A stretch of 64,000 bases of DNA, taken from assembly GCA_035578175.1 (NCBI GenBank), contig JAQMRL010000004.1:43853401-43917400 (forward strand). The letters are read 5' to 3'. The notes below the pieces were generated by a model. The model saw only the letters and a program-made list of their open reading frames with translations. It searched no databases and was not told the DNA's origin. The position numbers were made by a program, and so were the translations under genes. The stretch is from Catonia carolina (taxonomy: Eukaryota > Arthropoda > Insecta > Hemiptera > Achilidae). Of the stretch, positions 43,041-54,454 are shown piece after piece; position 1 is the first letter of the stretch, and the number at the start of each line of letters is the position of its first letter.

Positions 43041-43814
43041 ACTTCCTCTTGCCTAGATGAATGTATAGGAAAAAAGTATTGTTTTCATGTAGATTTTTTG
43101 AAATCAAGTTTACACCAGACCCCTTGAACCCAAAAAACATGTTCTTAGCGACTGGTCTGTGCGTGTGTGTGTGTGTGTGTGGGGGGAAAGAATATTTCAA
43201 GAACGGAACATCGTACGAACTTGAAACTTAAGTTAAGTAGTACTACCGGACCCGACACGAACATTTTCATCAAAATCGGTCAACCGGAAGTAGAAGTTTA
43301 TTCGTGTTATTTTTTGCTTTTTTGCGATTTTCTCAAAAACGGCTCCTACGATTTTTTTTAAAAATCGCCTTATTTACTAAATTTCTCATGCTTTACAAGA
43401 TAGGGTAGGCGTCATGTCTGCTGAAATTCTTGGAGAGGCTGTTTTTACGTAAAAAAAATTGTTTTTTTAATATTTACACTAATATAAATTTAGCCAAAAA
43501 TGAGTATGACAAAAATTGTAGAAAATGAAAAATCCTACAACTATTAATTCTAACATTTTTTTGTATAACGATTTTTAGCGATTTCCGGATTTTGTAATTA
43601 GCGATTTCCGGTTTTTTCTCACGAAAACGTGAAAAAATCGATTTTTTTACGATTTCAGTCTTAGTATGAATTTTACGACAGAAGTGTATAAAATCACATT
43701 TATAAGAAATTAAAAGATCTACAACTTTTATTACAACCATTTTTTTCTACAGAGCCTAGTTTAGCGTAAAAGAGTGATTTTCCGTATTTTTAAGCCAAAC
43801 TGAGGTTGATTTTC
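43041..43814 (+). repeat. Rep-A copy, distal end lost
   Basis: Starts ACTTCCTCTTGCCTAGATGA. It has a GT/GGGG tract at 43,155-43,187 and then ATCAAAATCGGTCAACCGGA, both sub-repeats and the AAGCCAAACTGAGGTTGATT block, ending there. The last ~150 bp including the terminus are missing. Confidence 0.82.
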
Positions 43815-44776
43815 AATAGCTGACAATATCTGTCAATATTCAATATCTGACGATAAAACCAGAAAAAAATTCGTACGAAAAATTTGTACCAACATTTTTT
43901 GAGGCGACAGAAATAAATAACATGAAAGAAATCCGGGGTTACAAATGATCAATATTTAGTTTCCAGAGTGTTCTCAGCCAACCAGTGAGTTAAGGACAAC
44001 TGTAGCTACATAATCCATAATCTTGAAATAATTTGGATGGGACACGAAATAGGTTCTTCACACTTTCTCGCCACGATGCACTGTTCAGAAAATAAAAAAT
44101 ACTTCCCCACATTTATGGGAAGAAGTGCAACCGGGAATTTAAAAAAAAGTTATATTATTAGCACAGATTCGGAGAAGTACTGAAATGTATTATATTCTGT
44201 TGTAGTTTTACGCTTATATCGTACAAGCTTACAAGTTAAAATAAAAAAAAACATTTGGCCTTAATCTCTAAAATACATAACACACGTGACAGATTCCCAA
44301 GTGTACCGGTACAATTCAGAGAGAAGTGAACACACACAGTCTCGTGGGTGTAACACAGGAAGAATAGTCTTACGAAAATTACTCTGAATAGAATATTCAT
44401 GGTTTACAACAGCATAGTAATTCTTGTTGAACCTACATAATTATAATGATACAAACAATAAATAAAACAGTGTATATTCTTTACATTCCTGAAACTCAAC
44501 CCATGTTAAAAAATTTTACACTTAGCGGGCACAAAAAACAAATTTAAAACCAAACATATTGTGACAATATCGAAAAGCAAAGAGTGTTCGAGAATTTCCG
44601 AAAGAACAGAGACTTTTAAAATGTTAACGTAAATAATAAGAGTAATGATAGAGTAATAGAGTAATAATAGGTTTCCAAAAAATAGTTATAAACTGTTTTT
44701 ATAGTAAATGTAGGCCTGGCTAATGTTTTACAGGTATTGTAAAAAAGCGGGTAATTTTTAAGATAATTGGCCTTTT
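43815..44776. other. No gene seen
   Basis: AT-rich, nothing recognised. Confidence 0.6.
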
Positions 44777-45268
44777 TGTAACACCTTATATTCAATCCTA
44801 ATTTGTTTACAGTTGTTAAGATTTATACAGAAGCCGTTAGAAGGATTTTGTATTTTATTATGTCGAAATTCTCTGTCTTTCTCGAAATATCCATTAGCCC
44901 ACCTATATAAGCAGCCAGTTTGTTTACGGTAAAGTTTAGTTCCGTTTTATCAGTAAACCAGTGAATGAATTTTAACAGTGCGTTTGAAAAGATCAACGTT
45001 ACTATGAATTACTGTGTATTGTTGAAAGTTATTTCTGTATCTTTTGTAAGTAGTATTTAGCAAATTGGTTAAGTTGTTAATTGTTATTAGTTATTATAAT
45101 TAGTTTTTTATTCATTATATATAATTTTTTTGTAATTTTATAGTAGATTTTAGACACCTTATTTTGTAATATTTTTTGTTGTAATAAATACTTGTAATTT
45201 TAAACTTTAGTATGATATTTATTTAATTTACCTAGAACCCGAAACGGACCTTAGAGATAGGTGTCACA
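44777..45268 (+). mobile_element. Probable solo LTR
   Basis: A 492-bp segment starts TGTAACACC and ends GGTGTCACA, an inverted TG…CA pair matching at 8 of 9 bases. Inside are, in order, a TATA box (CACCTATATAAGCAGCCAGT near 44,900), a plausible initiator region about 30 bp on (TTTAGTTCCG), and a polyadenylation signal (TTGTAATAAATACTTG near 45,185). This is the U3-R-U5 layout of a gypsy- or BEL-type LTR. No second LTR, primer-binding site or clear TSD was found, so it may be a partial element. Confidence 0.6.
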
Positions 45269-45819
45269 ATGTAAACATTAAATGTAGTAATTTAATTTAA
45301 ATAACTAAACACACACGAACGTAAAAATTCACAAGTTTACAAGAATAAAGTTCCAGTTATGAATTATGTATTAGGCTATACAAGAACAACATAGGTAGTA
45401 AAATACTTTCAATACGCATGCGCCAACTTAATACTGGGGAAAAGTCCCCCGTCTAATTTCCTCTGTGATGATTTAAGCAGTGTCAGCAATGAATAACAGC
45501 TGGATCGGCAGTAGGGAAACAGTATCCATTTAAAGGAGTGGGAAAGGAGAAAACAGCACAAGCAGAGCAAGCCGCCACGCCTTCAAGGTTTATTTTAAAA
45601 TTATAAAATAGTAGAAATATTTTCTGTTGGATATTTCGCACCAATCTGGAAGCCCTTCCTATTCTTCCTTTTGTTAACACTTGTCTTCTGCTAATGAAAA
45701 CAAAATTAATTTAAAATGTTTGAAGCCTGAATGGACATATGCGATACAATTCTGGGGGACAACAAAAAAAATCCAATATTGACATTTTTTTTGTTTTCAG
45801 AAAAAATATACAAAATAGT
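45269..45819. other. No gene seen
   Basis: No supported frame or repeat. A GC-richer patch (45,480-45,600) has no recognisable motif. Confidence 0.55.
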
Positions 45820-46113
45820 GTCACTCGGTCCTCTTAAAAAGTAGATACAGAAATCACTAATGATTTTTGTCGGTTTTGACCAGAAAAGGCCCAAAACCGG
45901 AAGTCAAGAAATCAAAGTCGGAGATTAGAAACAAAAACAATGTCACTCGATTCCTCTTAAACAGTAGATACAGAGATTACTAATGGTTTTTGACTGGTTT
46001 TGACCGAAAGTGGCTCAAAACCGGAAGTCAAGAAATCAAAGTCGGAATTTGGAAAAAAAATAGTGTCACTCGATTCCTCTTAAAGAGTAGATACAGAAAT
46101 CACTAATGGGTTT
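45820..46113. repeat. Tandem array, ~122-bp unit, about 2.4 copies
   Basis: Units start GTGTCACTCGGTCCTCTT or GTCACTCGATTCCTCTTAAA at 45,820, 45,942 and 46,065. All contain AGTAGATACAG, TTTTGACC and CCAAAACCGGAAGTCAAGAA (CTC for CCC in unit 2), then ATCAAAGTCGG. Periods are 122 and 123 bp and divergence is low. It may be a minisatellite seed or part of a larger element. Confidence 0.9.
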
Positions 46114-46211
46114 TGACATAAATCAAAGGTATGTCTTTCTTTAAATTGCCACTAACCATGATACACGCACATTTATTCATACACACATTTCATACTCATA
46201 TACACACACAT

Positions 46212-46310
46212 ACAACCGGGTTCGATTCCCGGTCAGGTCTGGCACTTTGTCATCGCTCATTTTCATACACCATCATTCTCCATCGTCGACATTACCAGAA
46301 GAAGCAAAAC
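46212..46310 (+). repeat. SINE-5-like fragment, head lost
   Basis: B box CCGGGTTCGATTCCCGGTCA, then GGTCTGGCACTTTGTCATCG and CTCATTTTCATACACC. Upstream is CA-rich rather than tRNA-like, so the 5' part is missing or replaced. Confidence 0.6.
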
Positions 46311-46461
46311 AGTCAGACATAAAACAAAAAAATACACACATTTACAATGTACGATAATCAACATCAAAACAGTCCCGCGTCACCTGAAGACAGAATACGG
46401 AAAAACCAAAGACCAGCGTAAGGGAAGCGAATATACGAGGAAAGATGGTCGGTCCACCTCA

Positions 46462-46970
46462 AGGAACACACCACTTGTATAATAAGAAAACACTCTAAAG
46501 ACAAACCCAGATTGTTGTTGTTTAGGTCATCAGCCAAAAGGCTGGTTTGAACCTGTAGAGGTTTTACTAAGTAAAACGAGGAGTGAGGTGGTTTACCGTT
46601 GCCTTCCTCACTGAGTGGAAAAGTACGCTTATCAGCATGCCGGGCCCTCTGAAAAACACATATTTTCCACTCTGCAAACGACACCTTCACTTCATTCACC
46701 ACAGGGTCTGGCTGTATAATGAAATTCATTACTTTCAGAGGAGATAACTCTGATTAGTATCTTTTGCACCTCTACCTCTTCTGTTCTTAAATGATTCAGT
46801 CATTTAATTGGCTGACCATGTGATAAGAAACAGAACTATTTATTTTAGCCCTGCAACGAACAGATTGAGTGTAAATAATTTGACACTCCACCTGTCCGTC
46901 ATGGGCAGAAAACCCAGATTAGACATTATAATACTGTGATAAAACCTGAGTGCGTCAGTACGAGTTACAG
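46462..46970 (+). repeat. 95-bp unit interrupted by SINE-2
   Basis: ACACCACTTGTATAATAAGA, AAACACTCTAAAGACAAACC, then (after the SINE) AGATTAGACATTATAATACT and AAACCTGAGTGCGTCAGTAC. The same unit, uninterrupted, lies at 48,333-48,418 and acts as an empty-site reference. Confidence 0.85.
46514..46909 (-). repeat. SINE-2 copy 12, reference copy
   Basis: Full 396-bp copy with 11-bp TSD AAACCCAGATT at 46,503-46,513 and 46,910-46,920. Sense order: GCCCATGACGGACAGGTGGA, CACTCAATCTGTTCGTTGC, CATGGTCAGCCAATTAAATG, CCAGACCCTGTGGTGAATGA, CACCTCACTCCTCGTTTTAC, GGTTTGAACC-type block, GACCTAAACAACAACAA. The TSD plus the simple-repeat tail identify it as a retroposon. It lacks an obvious 5' tRNA head, so its promoter type is unknown. 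Confidence 0.92.
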
Positions 46971-46975
46971 AGAGT

Positions 46976-47082
46976 TTGGGTTCAGGGGTTTTGAAAACGT
47001 GTATATCCAGTGAAAAGTCGATTCAGAAAAATCAACATTAAAACAATACTTTCCTATACATTCATATAGGGGAAGAGAAAGT
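46976..47082 (-). repeat. Rep-A terminal fragment
   Basis: Reads TTGGGTTCAGGGGTTTTGAA, AACGTGTATATCCAGTGAAA and ends GGGGAAGAGAAAGT, the Rep-A end with ~100 bp of adjoining sequence only. Confidence 0.8.
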
Positions 47083-47748
47083 AAAATTAAATAAAATTTG
47101 AATTATTTGAAGTTAAATATAAAGAGTAAAATATCTTTACATTATATTAATAATTGCTCAATAATAAATGCTATAATAAATGTTCATAATTATAGGATAA
47201 TTTACAACGATCGATTGATTTGTAACTTTGTTTACACATTGACCTCTAAAAACAGGTTGAAAACATTTGTTTCTCTTTCCAAACAATGAAATAGTTAATA
47301 AAATAAACACGAAAATCTGATAACGAAACAATCCTTACGCTGTAGAATGTTCCTATTTTGACACAAACGCAATAAATTTTTATTGCCATTTTTATCGATA
47401 CGTCGAATCCTAGTTTATATCCCATAAAATTGTATTCTGCTTCTTGCCAAAGAATTTTTCACCACAAATAAATTTAGACTTGAAAGCCGGGTTGATCACT
47501 CGTAAATAAATTTCATAAAAAAATGAAATAACTGTTTCCAGATTTTACTGATTTTAGTAAGTAATTTTTGAAAATATTATGGCTTTTATGCCAGAGGTCC
47601 CGGGTTTTATAAAAGTCAATTTTGGCACCTTTTCGTAATTAATTTTCATGTCAACCTTTATCCACCACATTAGCTCTAATTAGTATATAAAATAGTTTTA
47701 CATAAAACAAAGAATATATTTTATTTAATTAAGTTACATATATTTTTT
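47083..47748. other. No gene seen
   Basis: AT-rich, nothing recognised. Confidence 0.6.
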
Positions 47749-48483
47749 GCCTATAACAGGCAGGTGGAGTGTTAAATTATTTGCAGTCGATCTGCTAGTT
47801 CCAGGGCTTCAAAAATAGTTGTGTTTCTTATTAATTTATTTAATAAAGTTTTACATGAGAGAGCAACAGGTAAAACCCAATACTGCTCTCTTAAAAAATA
47901 TATAACAATACAATCGTAATTAAACTAGCTTATAATATGTACAATAATGATGCTCCAACTTCATAACCTACAATATAATAATGAATGTAATGATTATAAC
48001 ATATGAATATGAATAATATAATATATGACCATGATGAATATAATATTTTAATATGATAGTATATAATATAATGATATAAAATTGAATATAATACACACAA
48101 ACGTGGTCAGCCAATTATATGACAACTATTTAAGAACAGAAGAGATAGAGGTGTAAAAGACACTAGTCAGAGTTATCTCCTCTGAAATTATGAATTTCAT
48201 TAAACAGCCAGACCCTGTGGTGAATGAATTAAAGGTGTCATTTTCAGGGTACAAAGTAGATGCTTTTCAGAGGGCCTGGCATGCTGATAAACATAAGCTA
48301 CTTTTATACTCAGTGAGGAAGGCAAGGTACACACCATTGTATAATAAGAAAGGACTCTAAAGACAAACCTAGATTAGACATTATAATATTGTAATAAAAC
48401 CTGAGTGCGTCAGTACGAGTTTTACTTAGTAAAAACTCTAGAGGTTCAAAGCAGCCTTTCGGCTGTTGACCTAAACAACAACA
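47749..48483 (+). repeat. SINE-2 copy 13 with two insertions
   Basis: Starts GCCTATAACAGGCAGGTGGA and ends TTGACCTAAACAACAACA. It is split by a ~270-bp AT-rich segment at 47,832-48,101 (between GTTTCTTAT and GTGGTCAGCC). It is split again by the 95-bp unit at 48,333-48,418, which replaces about 15 bp before CGTTTTACTTAG. Confidence 0.88.
47832..48101. repeat. AT-rich insertion in SINE-2
   Basis: Contains GAGAGAGCAACAGGTAAAAC…TGCTCTCTT, then a low-complexity run of TATAATA/AATATGA words. There is no terminal repeat or TSD that I can define. It could be an unrecognised short element or replication-slippage product. Confidence 0.6.
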
Positions 48484-48759
48484 TATTTTTCAACGAAAAC
48501 TAAACATAATGGACGAAAAATCTAACAAATAATTTAAACATGTTAAACATACGTAAAAGATTGTAATAAAAGGAGAACACGACTGGATCGAACATAGAGA
48601 TCTAAAATTAACAACTTAACGGCTTCTATATATACCAGAGCATAACAGGAGATGAACCGAAGATCTGAAAAGACTTCAGTGAGAGAAAACTGGAAATTTA
48701 GACTGTAAAATTTTGAATTTACTTTAAGTGTTCTATAATGGCTCTAACGATAAAATATG
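48484..48759. other. Spacer, nothing recognised
   Basis: No supported feature. Confidence 0.5.
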
Positions 48760-49513
48760 TGGTGTGAAGCACTCACACGAATTTCTCTTGCCAATGAAAA
48801 TAATAAAAAATATAACGCATGTTTAATCATGATTAAACAATGTAAAATGATGAGTGAATGACGCAAAATAAAAATCAAACTCTGTAGGACTTAAAAATAC
48901 AGAAAATCACTATTTGACGCTAAACTAAGCTCTGCAGAAAAAATTCTGGAAATAAGAGTCGTACATTTTTGTTTCTCTACTACTGATTATAAACATTTAT
49001 GTCACAAAATGCATACTAAGGTTGCAATCTTTAAAAAATGAGAAAAAACAAAAATTACTAACTGACGCTAAACTAAGCGTTGTAGAAAAAACGCAAAAAA
49101 TTTTGTGGATTTTTTAAAATTTTCTACAACTTGATATACACACACTTTTGTTCTAAAATACATAATAAGGCTCTTTAAAAAAACATTTTTTACAACGACA
49201 GCACAGACCCTCAAAAATTTTACAGACATAGTGCTTACCCTATCTTGTACAGAACAAAAATGTAGCAAATAAGGCAATTTTTAAAAAATCGAGACTTTTT
49301 TTGATAACATATTATAAACGTGGAATCGCACGAATAAACCACTACTTTTGTTTGAACTTTTTTTATGAAAACACACAGACACTAATCGCTAAAAACTTTT
49401 TTTTATTGGTCCAGGGGTCCTGAGGCGTGTACTTCGGTAAAAAACTTGATTTCCAAAAATCGACATGATAACAATAATTACTTTACTTCCTATACTCATA
49501 AAGGGCAAGTGAA
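48760..49513 (-). repeat. Rep-A copy, diverged
   Basis: Opens TGGTGTGAAGCACTCACACG, AATTTCTCTTGCC, keeps recognisable sub-repeats and ends AAGGGCAAGTGAAAGG. The CA tract region is deleted (ACACACAGACACTAATCGCT remains). It is among the more decayed copies. Confidence 0.78.
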
Positions 49514-51423
49514 AGGAATATCAAAATACCCAAAACTTGAATGAAAAAAAGGCATTCATTTTTATACAGCAAGAATAATGCACCTACTGTCCAAGAATGT
49601 ACTCAAATAAAATAACTTAGAAAAATAAAGTAAATAAATAATTAACATGTTACTTTTTTACCAACGTTTCAAAATGACCTCCGTCTTTTTTAACACAGTA
49701 GGCCTAACCTGCGTCGTTTTCCGTGAAGAATCACCCTGTATACATAAAATATGAAAAAGTTCTACCGATCTGATGAAGTTCTAATCCAAGTTACAACTTG
49801 AAAACCTAGTAAAGTTAAAAAGTTATAGACATCACAAGAAAAACTTCTTGATATGTTAGAAAAACAGAAGAGAAAGGTTAGAGAAAGAAAATACGTATTT
49901 TAGTTAAGGAATTTATCATATGACAAAAGTGTGCATCACCTTCAACTATACCGGTGGGAAAATACTTTAATACGAATTGTAAACGATAATAAAAAATTGG
50001 GCGCTAGCTCTATTAGTAATCATAAGAAAAATAAATAAATAAAACTATGTTTCCTTGCATTCTACAAAAACATTTAATACATTAACTACTAAAAACCTTA
50101 TCCTTAAATTACCCTAACCTATTTTAAATATAGCCAACCTTTTTCTGCCACGACTTAAATAAATACAAAAACAAAACTAAAACCCTTGATAAATACGAAA
50201 TGAATTTACCTCAATTAAATATGTTTCCCCTTTCTTCTACTTTTCCTCGTTCTCCTGGTCACTCCTCGTTCTCCTAGTCACTTCTTCAAATACTACTCCT
50301 TCTTAACCAACTGTTCCAAATTTAAGTCCAAAGGGAACTGATTTCGGTCTCCTATATCCGAAATCAGGAAACCTCTGGTCGAAAAGCCTCCCTCTCCAAC
50401 CAATCCCGTTCAACCGACCTGGAGGGCCAAAAGGAAGGAGAACCATCCCAATGATTGGCTGTAAGCTGCCAGGTGAAACAGGCCTACAAATACAGAAGAG
50501 GAAATACCCCGCCTAATGAATACTAACCCGGATCAGATGGTTGACAGTTGGCTATATCTACAACTTATTGTCTAATTCTAAGTCTGATGCTAATGTATTC
50601 TAATGTTACTAATTCTAACAATGGGGTTTTTCCCATACACTATTTAATGGGTTTTCAGCTTAGTAATGGAAGTTACATAACTTCCATAACTCCCATTGTT
50701 TGTACAATAAATTGTACTTTACAACGGTAAGAGTGTTTTATAAAATAATATTGTAGATATATTGGTTACAAGTAAGATCAAGAAACAAAGGTAGGAAGAA
50801 AATCTCAGGAGATCTCAGTTTCTGTTTCATACGAACGAACAAACAAACGGGTACATTTATTCACATTAAGAAGAGATGAAACGTTAGAGAATTACGAAAA
50901 TTAAAGAGGTTTTGGATAGTGTTGTCCCGGGAATTAAGCAATGGGATAAGAGTTCGGTAGTGAAACAGTCAAAACTTGCCGTATTCAGAGTAACATAACT
51001 TTTAAATAGATAAGCTTCCGCAATGCTGTTACATACCATATGGAAAATGTAGCATGTATATTACACAGAACGTTACTTTTGAGTACAAACAGAATATATT
51101 TAAGATACGGTTGAGTTTAAATATTTTAATATTATATCCCCTGTAAACTAACGTTTTGTACATTTATACGAATTAGAAAACATTCATTTAGTCCCTTACG
51201 AATTATTTAAAGGATTACAAAAGCTAAGCGTTACAAATAAACTTCTAGGTCTAACATGCTTTTCTAACATCCATAGCAAACCGTTACATGTAACAATAAT
51301 ATTATAACGGTAAATTACAACTGTTTAAAATTATTAGGTACTAAATATACAAGTCTTAAACTGCTAGAAATAAAGTATTCAAGAACGATCTTGAAAATCC
51401 TTGAGAAGGTAATTAAAATAATT
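49514..51423. other. No supported gene, 1.9 kb
   Basis: Mostly AT-rich. GAAGAATCACCCTGTATACA near 49,725 resembles transposon termini and recurs weakly at 53,441 (GTGAATCACTCTGTATAT). A GC-richer patch at 50,230-50,540 has a 20-bp tandem pair (CTCGTTCTCCTGGTCACT / CTCGTTCTCCTAGTCACT) but no frame that I trust. Confidence 0.5.
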
Positions 51424-51556
51424 CTAGTGTGAAACGCTCACAAGACTTTCTCTTGTCAATGTAAGTAATTAAAATTATAAACTATGTTTAATCATGAGTA
51501 AACAATGTAACATGAAAAACATAACCAAATTTTAATCATGAGTCAATGACGCTAAA

Positions 51557-51915
51557 GGTCTATTCCTACGACGCAACTAGCGTCGCAACGTTTGTATTAG
51601 CTGCTAATGGGAACGAACAACTATTTTAGTTAAAGCGCTAGTATTCACTAGTGCGCTAGTGACTCAGGAAATGTTTGATTTTACTAGCGCTAGTAGGGTA
51701 GGAAAGGTCACGTGATTGACTAGCGGTAATAAACTATATAGCTCGGTAAGAGCGTTCGGAAACGTTCCTAATCAGTAAGCTGTACTTTTTACAGCAATAC
51801 ACAGCGCAACTCACGCATGTCTTCAGGTCACTGGAATTATTTAACTAGCTCCGTGGGAACCGTCACCTACGCGCTAGTAGTAGCAACTAGTAAACTAACA
51901 TCGTAGGAATAAGCC
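51557..51915. mobile_element. 359-bp MITE inside Rep-A
   Basis: Ends GGTCTATTCCTACGACG and CATCGTAGGAATAAGCC are inverted repeats (14 of 17 bp). They are flanked by TAA or TAAA on both sides (51,553-51,556; 51,916-51,919). Excision restores the Rep-A sequence AATGACGC-TAAAATGAAAATT. The interior is unusually rich in CTAGTGCGCTAGTG and TACTAGCGCTAGTA palindromes and has no frame. A 3-bp TWA duplication would fit PIF/Harbinger, but a 4-bp reading is also possible. Confidence 0.85.
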
Positions 51916-52510
51916 TAAAATGAAAATTAATCTCTTTGGGACTAAAAAATACGGAAAATCACTACTAGATGCTACACTAGACTCTGTAGAAAACAATGCT
52001 TGAAATAAAAGTTCTAGATTTTTTCTGTGGCAAGATGGCAAAAGCTGATAAGTGCAATTTTGAAAATTTTTCAGAACAGTTTAAAGTTTATCTGTTCATT
52101 AAAAATCAGGTTTCATTGGAAATACTATCTACTCTTAATTTATTTTTTAAAATAAGCGTTGTAGAAACAGCATTTGATATGAAAGATGTACGTTTTTTAA
52201 TTTTTCACAACTATGATTATATACGCTTTTACTGTAAAATGCAAATTTAGGTCGCGATCTTAAAAAAAAAAACATTTTGTTACCATAAGAGCAAAGCCGG
52301 TAAAGAATTTCAGCACACATGCTTCTTACCCTATCTTGTAGAGCATAGCAAATTTAGTAAATGAAGCGAATTTTTTTTTTTAATCATAGGAACCGTGTAT
52401 GAAAAATTAAAAAAACAACTGCACGATTAAACTTCTGTTTTTTGGTTGACCGATTTTGTTGAAAATTTCATGTCGGGTCTCGTTGTAATACCTAATGTAA
52501 ATTCTAAGTT

Positions 52511-52700
52511 TTTTTTTATTTATTTAACGTCGCATCAACTACAATGGTCACTAGTGACGACGTTGAGTTGTAAATTGTGTATAATGAAAGACGAATGAAT
52601 TTTTGTAACGAATGAAAATATGCCGTGCCTGAGCGGGATTGGAACCCACGACCACATAATGAAAGGCGAGCACGTTACGAACTACGCCAAAGCAGCCGAC
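52511..52700 (-). repeat. SINE-3 copy 3 inside Rep-A
   Basis: On the minus strand: GTCGGCTGCTTTGGCGTAGT, TCGTAACGTGCTCGCC, GTGGGTTCCAATCC (B box), CAGGCACGGCATATTTTCAT. The tail is ...ACGTCGTCACTAGTGACCAT, then TGTAGTTGATGCGACGTTAA. The tail resembles the SINE-4 tail more than other SINE-3 copies do. AAGTTTT flanks both sides as a probable short TSD. Confidence 0.8.
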
Positions 52701-52796
52701 AAGTTTTAATTTGGTACGCTATTCCGTTACTGAGATGTTTTGTTTACATACAGACCAATCGCTAAATACTTTTTTGGGCTCAGAGGGCCCGAAATT

Positions 52797-53774
52797 TGTT
52801 TCTCGAAATTTTTAACACAAAGTTAAAACTAGTAAAAAATTACAACATCAATAATTAAATCGTTACTTACTATTAAGCGTACAAGACCATACAAATTCTC
52901 AAGCAATTGACGTGAAACTCTTACCTGAAATAAAAATAAATTATTAATTATTATATAAATTACATTAAAATTAATTATATAAATTAATTATATAAATTAT
53001 TATTACATAAATTATAAATTATTGAATTTACAAGATATTGCCTAAATAATAAAACTAAAATATTTCCAGATTTTTTAAATTTAACAACTTATCTGGATTA
53101 AACAAGAGGCTTTATAAAAACCAATCGAGAAAAATCAATTTACAAACCAGGGTAAACAAGGATAAAGTGTAAAGATTTAGTCTTCTTCGTCATTAAAATA
53201 TAACTATGTCTTGTGTATTCTGTGATGTGGCTTGTATATTCCTCTTGTGACATCGATGATGTACTAGCGTATTAAAGGCCTATCCATAGGTAGCTTTTGG
53301 TTTCCAGTGTTTGGAATTTAGCCTAATTTTCTAGAGGCTTTAAATTTATTCTGTCTACATGATAGTCATGGGACGAATGAATAGTTTTTATAATCGAATA
53401 ACTATTCGATAAAACGGTACTCTGCTCGTTTTCTCGTTCTTCGTGAATCACTCTGTATATTTATAATATACAAAAGGGGTAACAAACGAAGAAAGTTAAC
53501 AAGCGTAAAAAACTTAATTTAAAATTCCAAGTTTCATAAAAACTTGCAAAGAATAGAGGATAGGAGATGGCTTGTTAGAGTCTTCAGGTGGGTTCCATGG
53601 GAGAGACAATGAAGAGGCCGTTCAGTGAGAAAGTGGATTGATAGTGGCACAAAGACTACGGACAAGAGAAGAGTGGCAGAAAAGGATTGTAGTGATAAAG
53701 GAACGTGGCGTCTGAGATGTGAGAAATGTAAAACTGTAAGCTGCAACCAACTCATGAAAAAATTGTTTTAAATT
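52797..53774. other. No gene seen
   Basis: AT-rich, with a local TTATATAAATTA-type low-complexity run at 52,965-53,030. Confidence 0.6.
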
Positions 53775-54067
53775 AAAAATAATGTGTGCACGTTGCAATC
53801 TATTCAATTCAGGACAATCAGCAACCCTATGAACCAATGAGATGAGGATGATTTGTATGACGTGTAAAAAACTGTAGTCTTCCTGAGAGAGTATGATTAA
53901 TTGAACTCCAACAAAGAACACCAGTAACCACAGTCTAGTATTGAAATCCGAGTAAAAGTAACTAAATACAATTACTAGGATTTGGACCTGGAACCTTCGT
54001 CTCCGGAAATCAGCTGTTCAACAGCTGACTCGCGGAGACGAGTTTACCTCTAAATCAACCTGGTAAG
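53775..54067 (-). repeat. SINE-1 copy, internally deleted
   Basis: Reads GTGTGCACGTTGCAATCTAT, AATGAGATGAGGATGATTTG, then skips part of the body (ACTGTAGTCTTCCTGAGAGA) and ends in the head AACCTGGTAAG, a mutated CCGGGTT. Two chance frames overlap it. Confidence 0.85.
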
Positions 54068-54454
54068 TCGTTCCAATTAATCCAAGTAATTAGTTATTAA
54101 ATAAATACCTAGTAATACGTTTAAAAGAAGGGTTTGTTATTTATAAATAACCAGATCCCAAAGAAAACCGAAATAAATATCGAAATATGAATCAACTAAT
54201 GACTGAATTGAATAACTGATTTGGTAATACCAATTCATTATTTCCACAGTAGATACTTAAGGGATACAAGCGTTTGGATTCCACGCATGTTAATTTATTG
54301 GTACCATTTTCTCAGTTATAAATAAAATAGTTCTAGTTCTAGAAAATAAAATAATAAAATAAATAATAATAATAAATAAAATAGTTCAAATAGTTCTAGT
54401 TATAAATAGAGATTGGAAACAAAAACATTTTATTCATGCTTTTTTGGTGCTTAT
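54068..54454. other. No gene seen
   Basis: AT-rich with AATAATAATAAATAAAATAG low-complexity around 54,340-54,400. Confidence 0.6.

Larger units (their letters stand above)
51424..52796 (-). repeat. Rep-A copy carrying two later insertions
   Basis: Starts CTAGTGTGAAACGCTCACAA, then GACTTTCTCTTGTC. The body is recognisable through GATCTTAAAAAAA, TTACCCTATCTTGTAGAGCA and TTTCATGTCGGGTCTCG, and ends near GGGCTCAGAGGGCCCGAAAT. It is interrupted at 51,557-51,915 by a MITE and at 52,511-52,700 by SINE-3. Confidence 0.82.

Noticed and set aside
54340..54410. Possible short element of AATAAT words
   Set aside because: Simple low-complexity sequence without ends or duplications.
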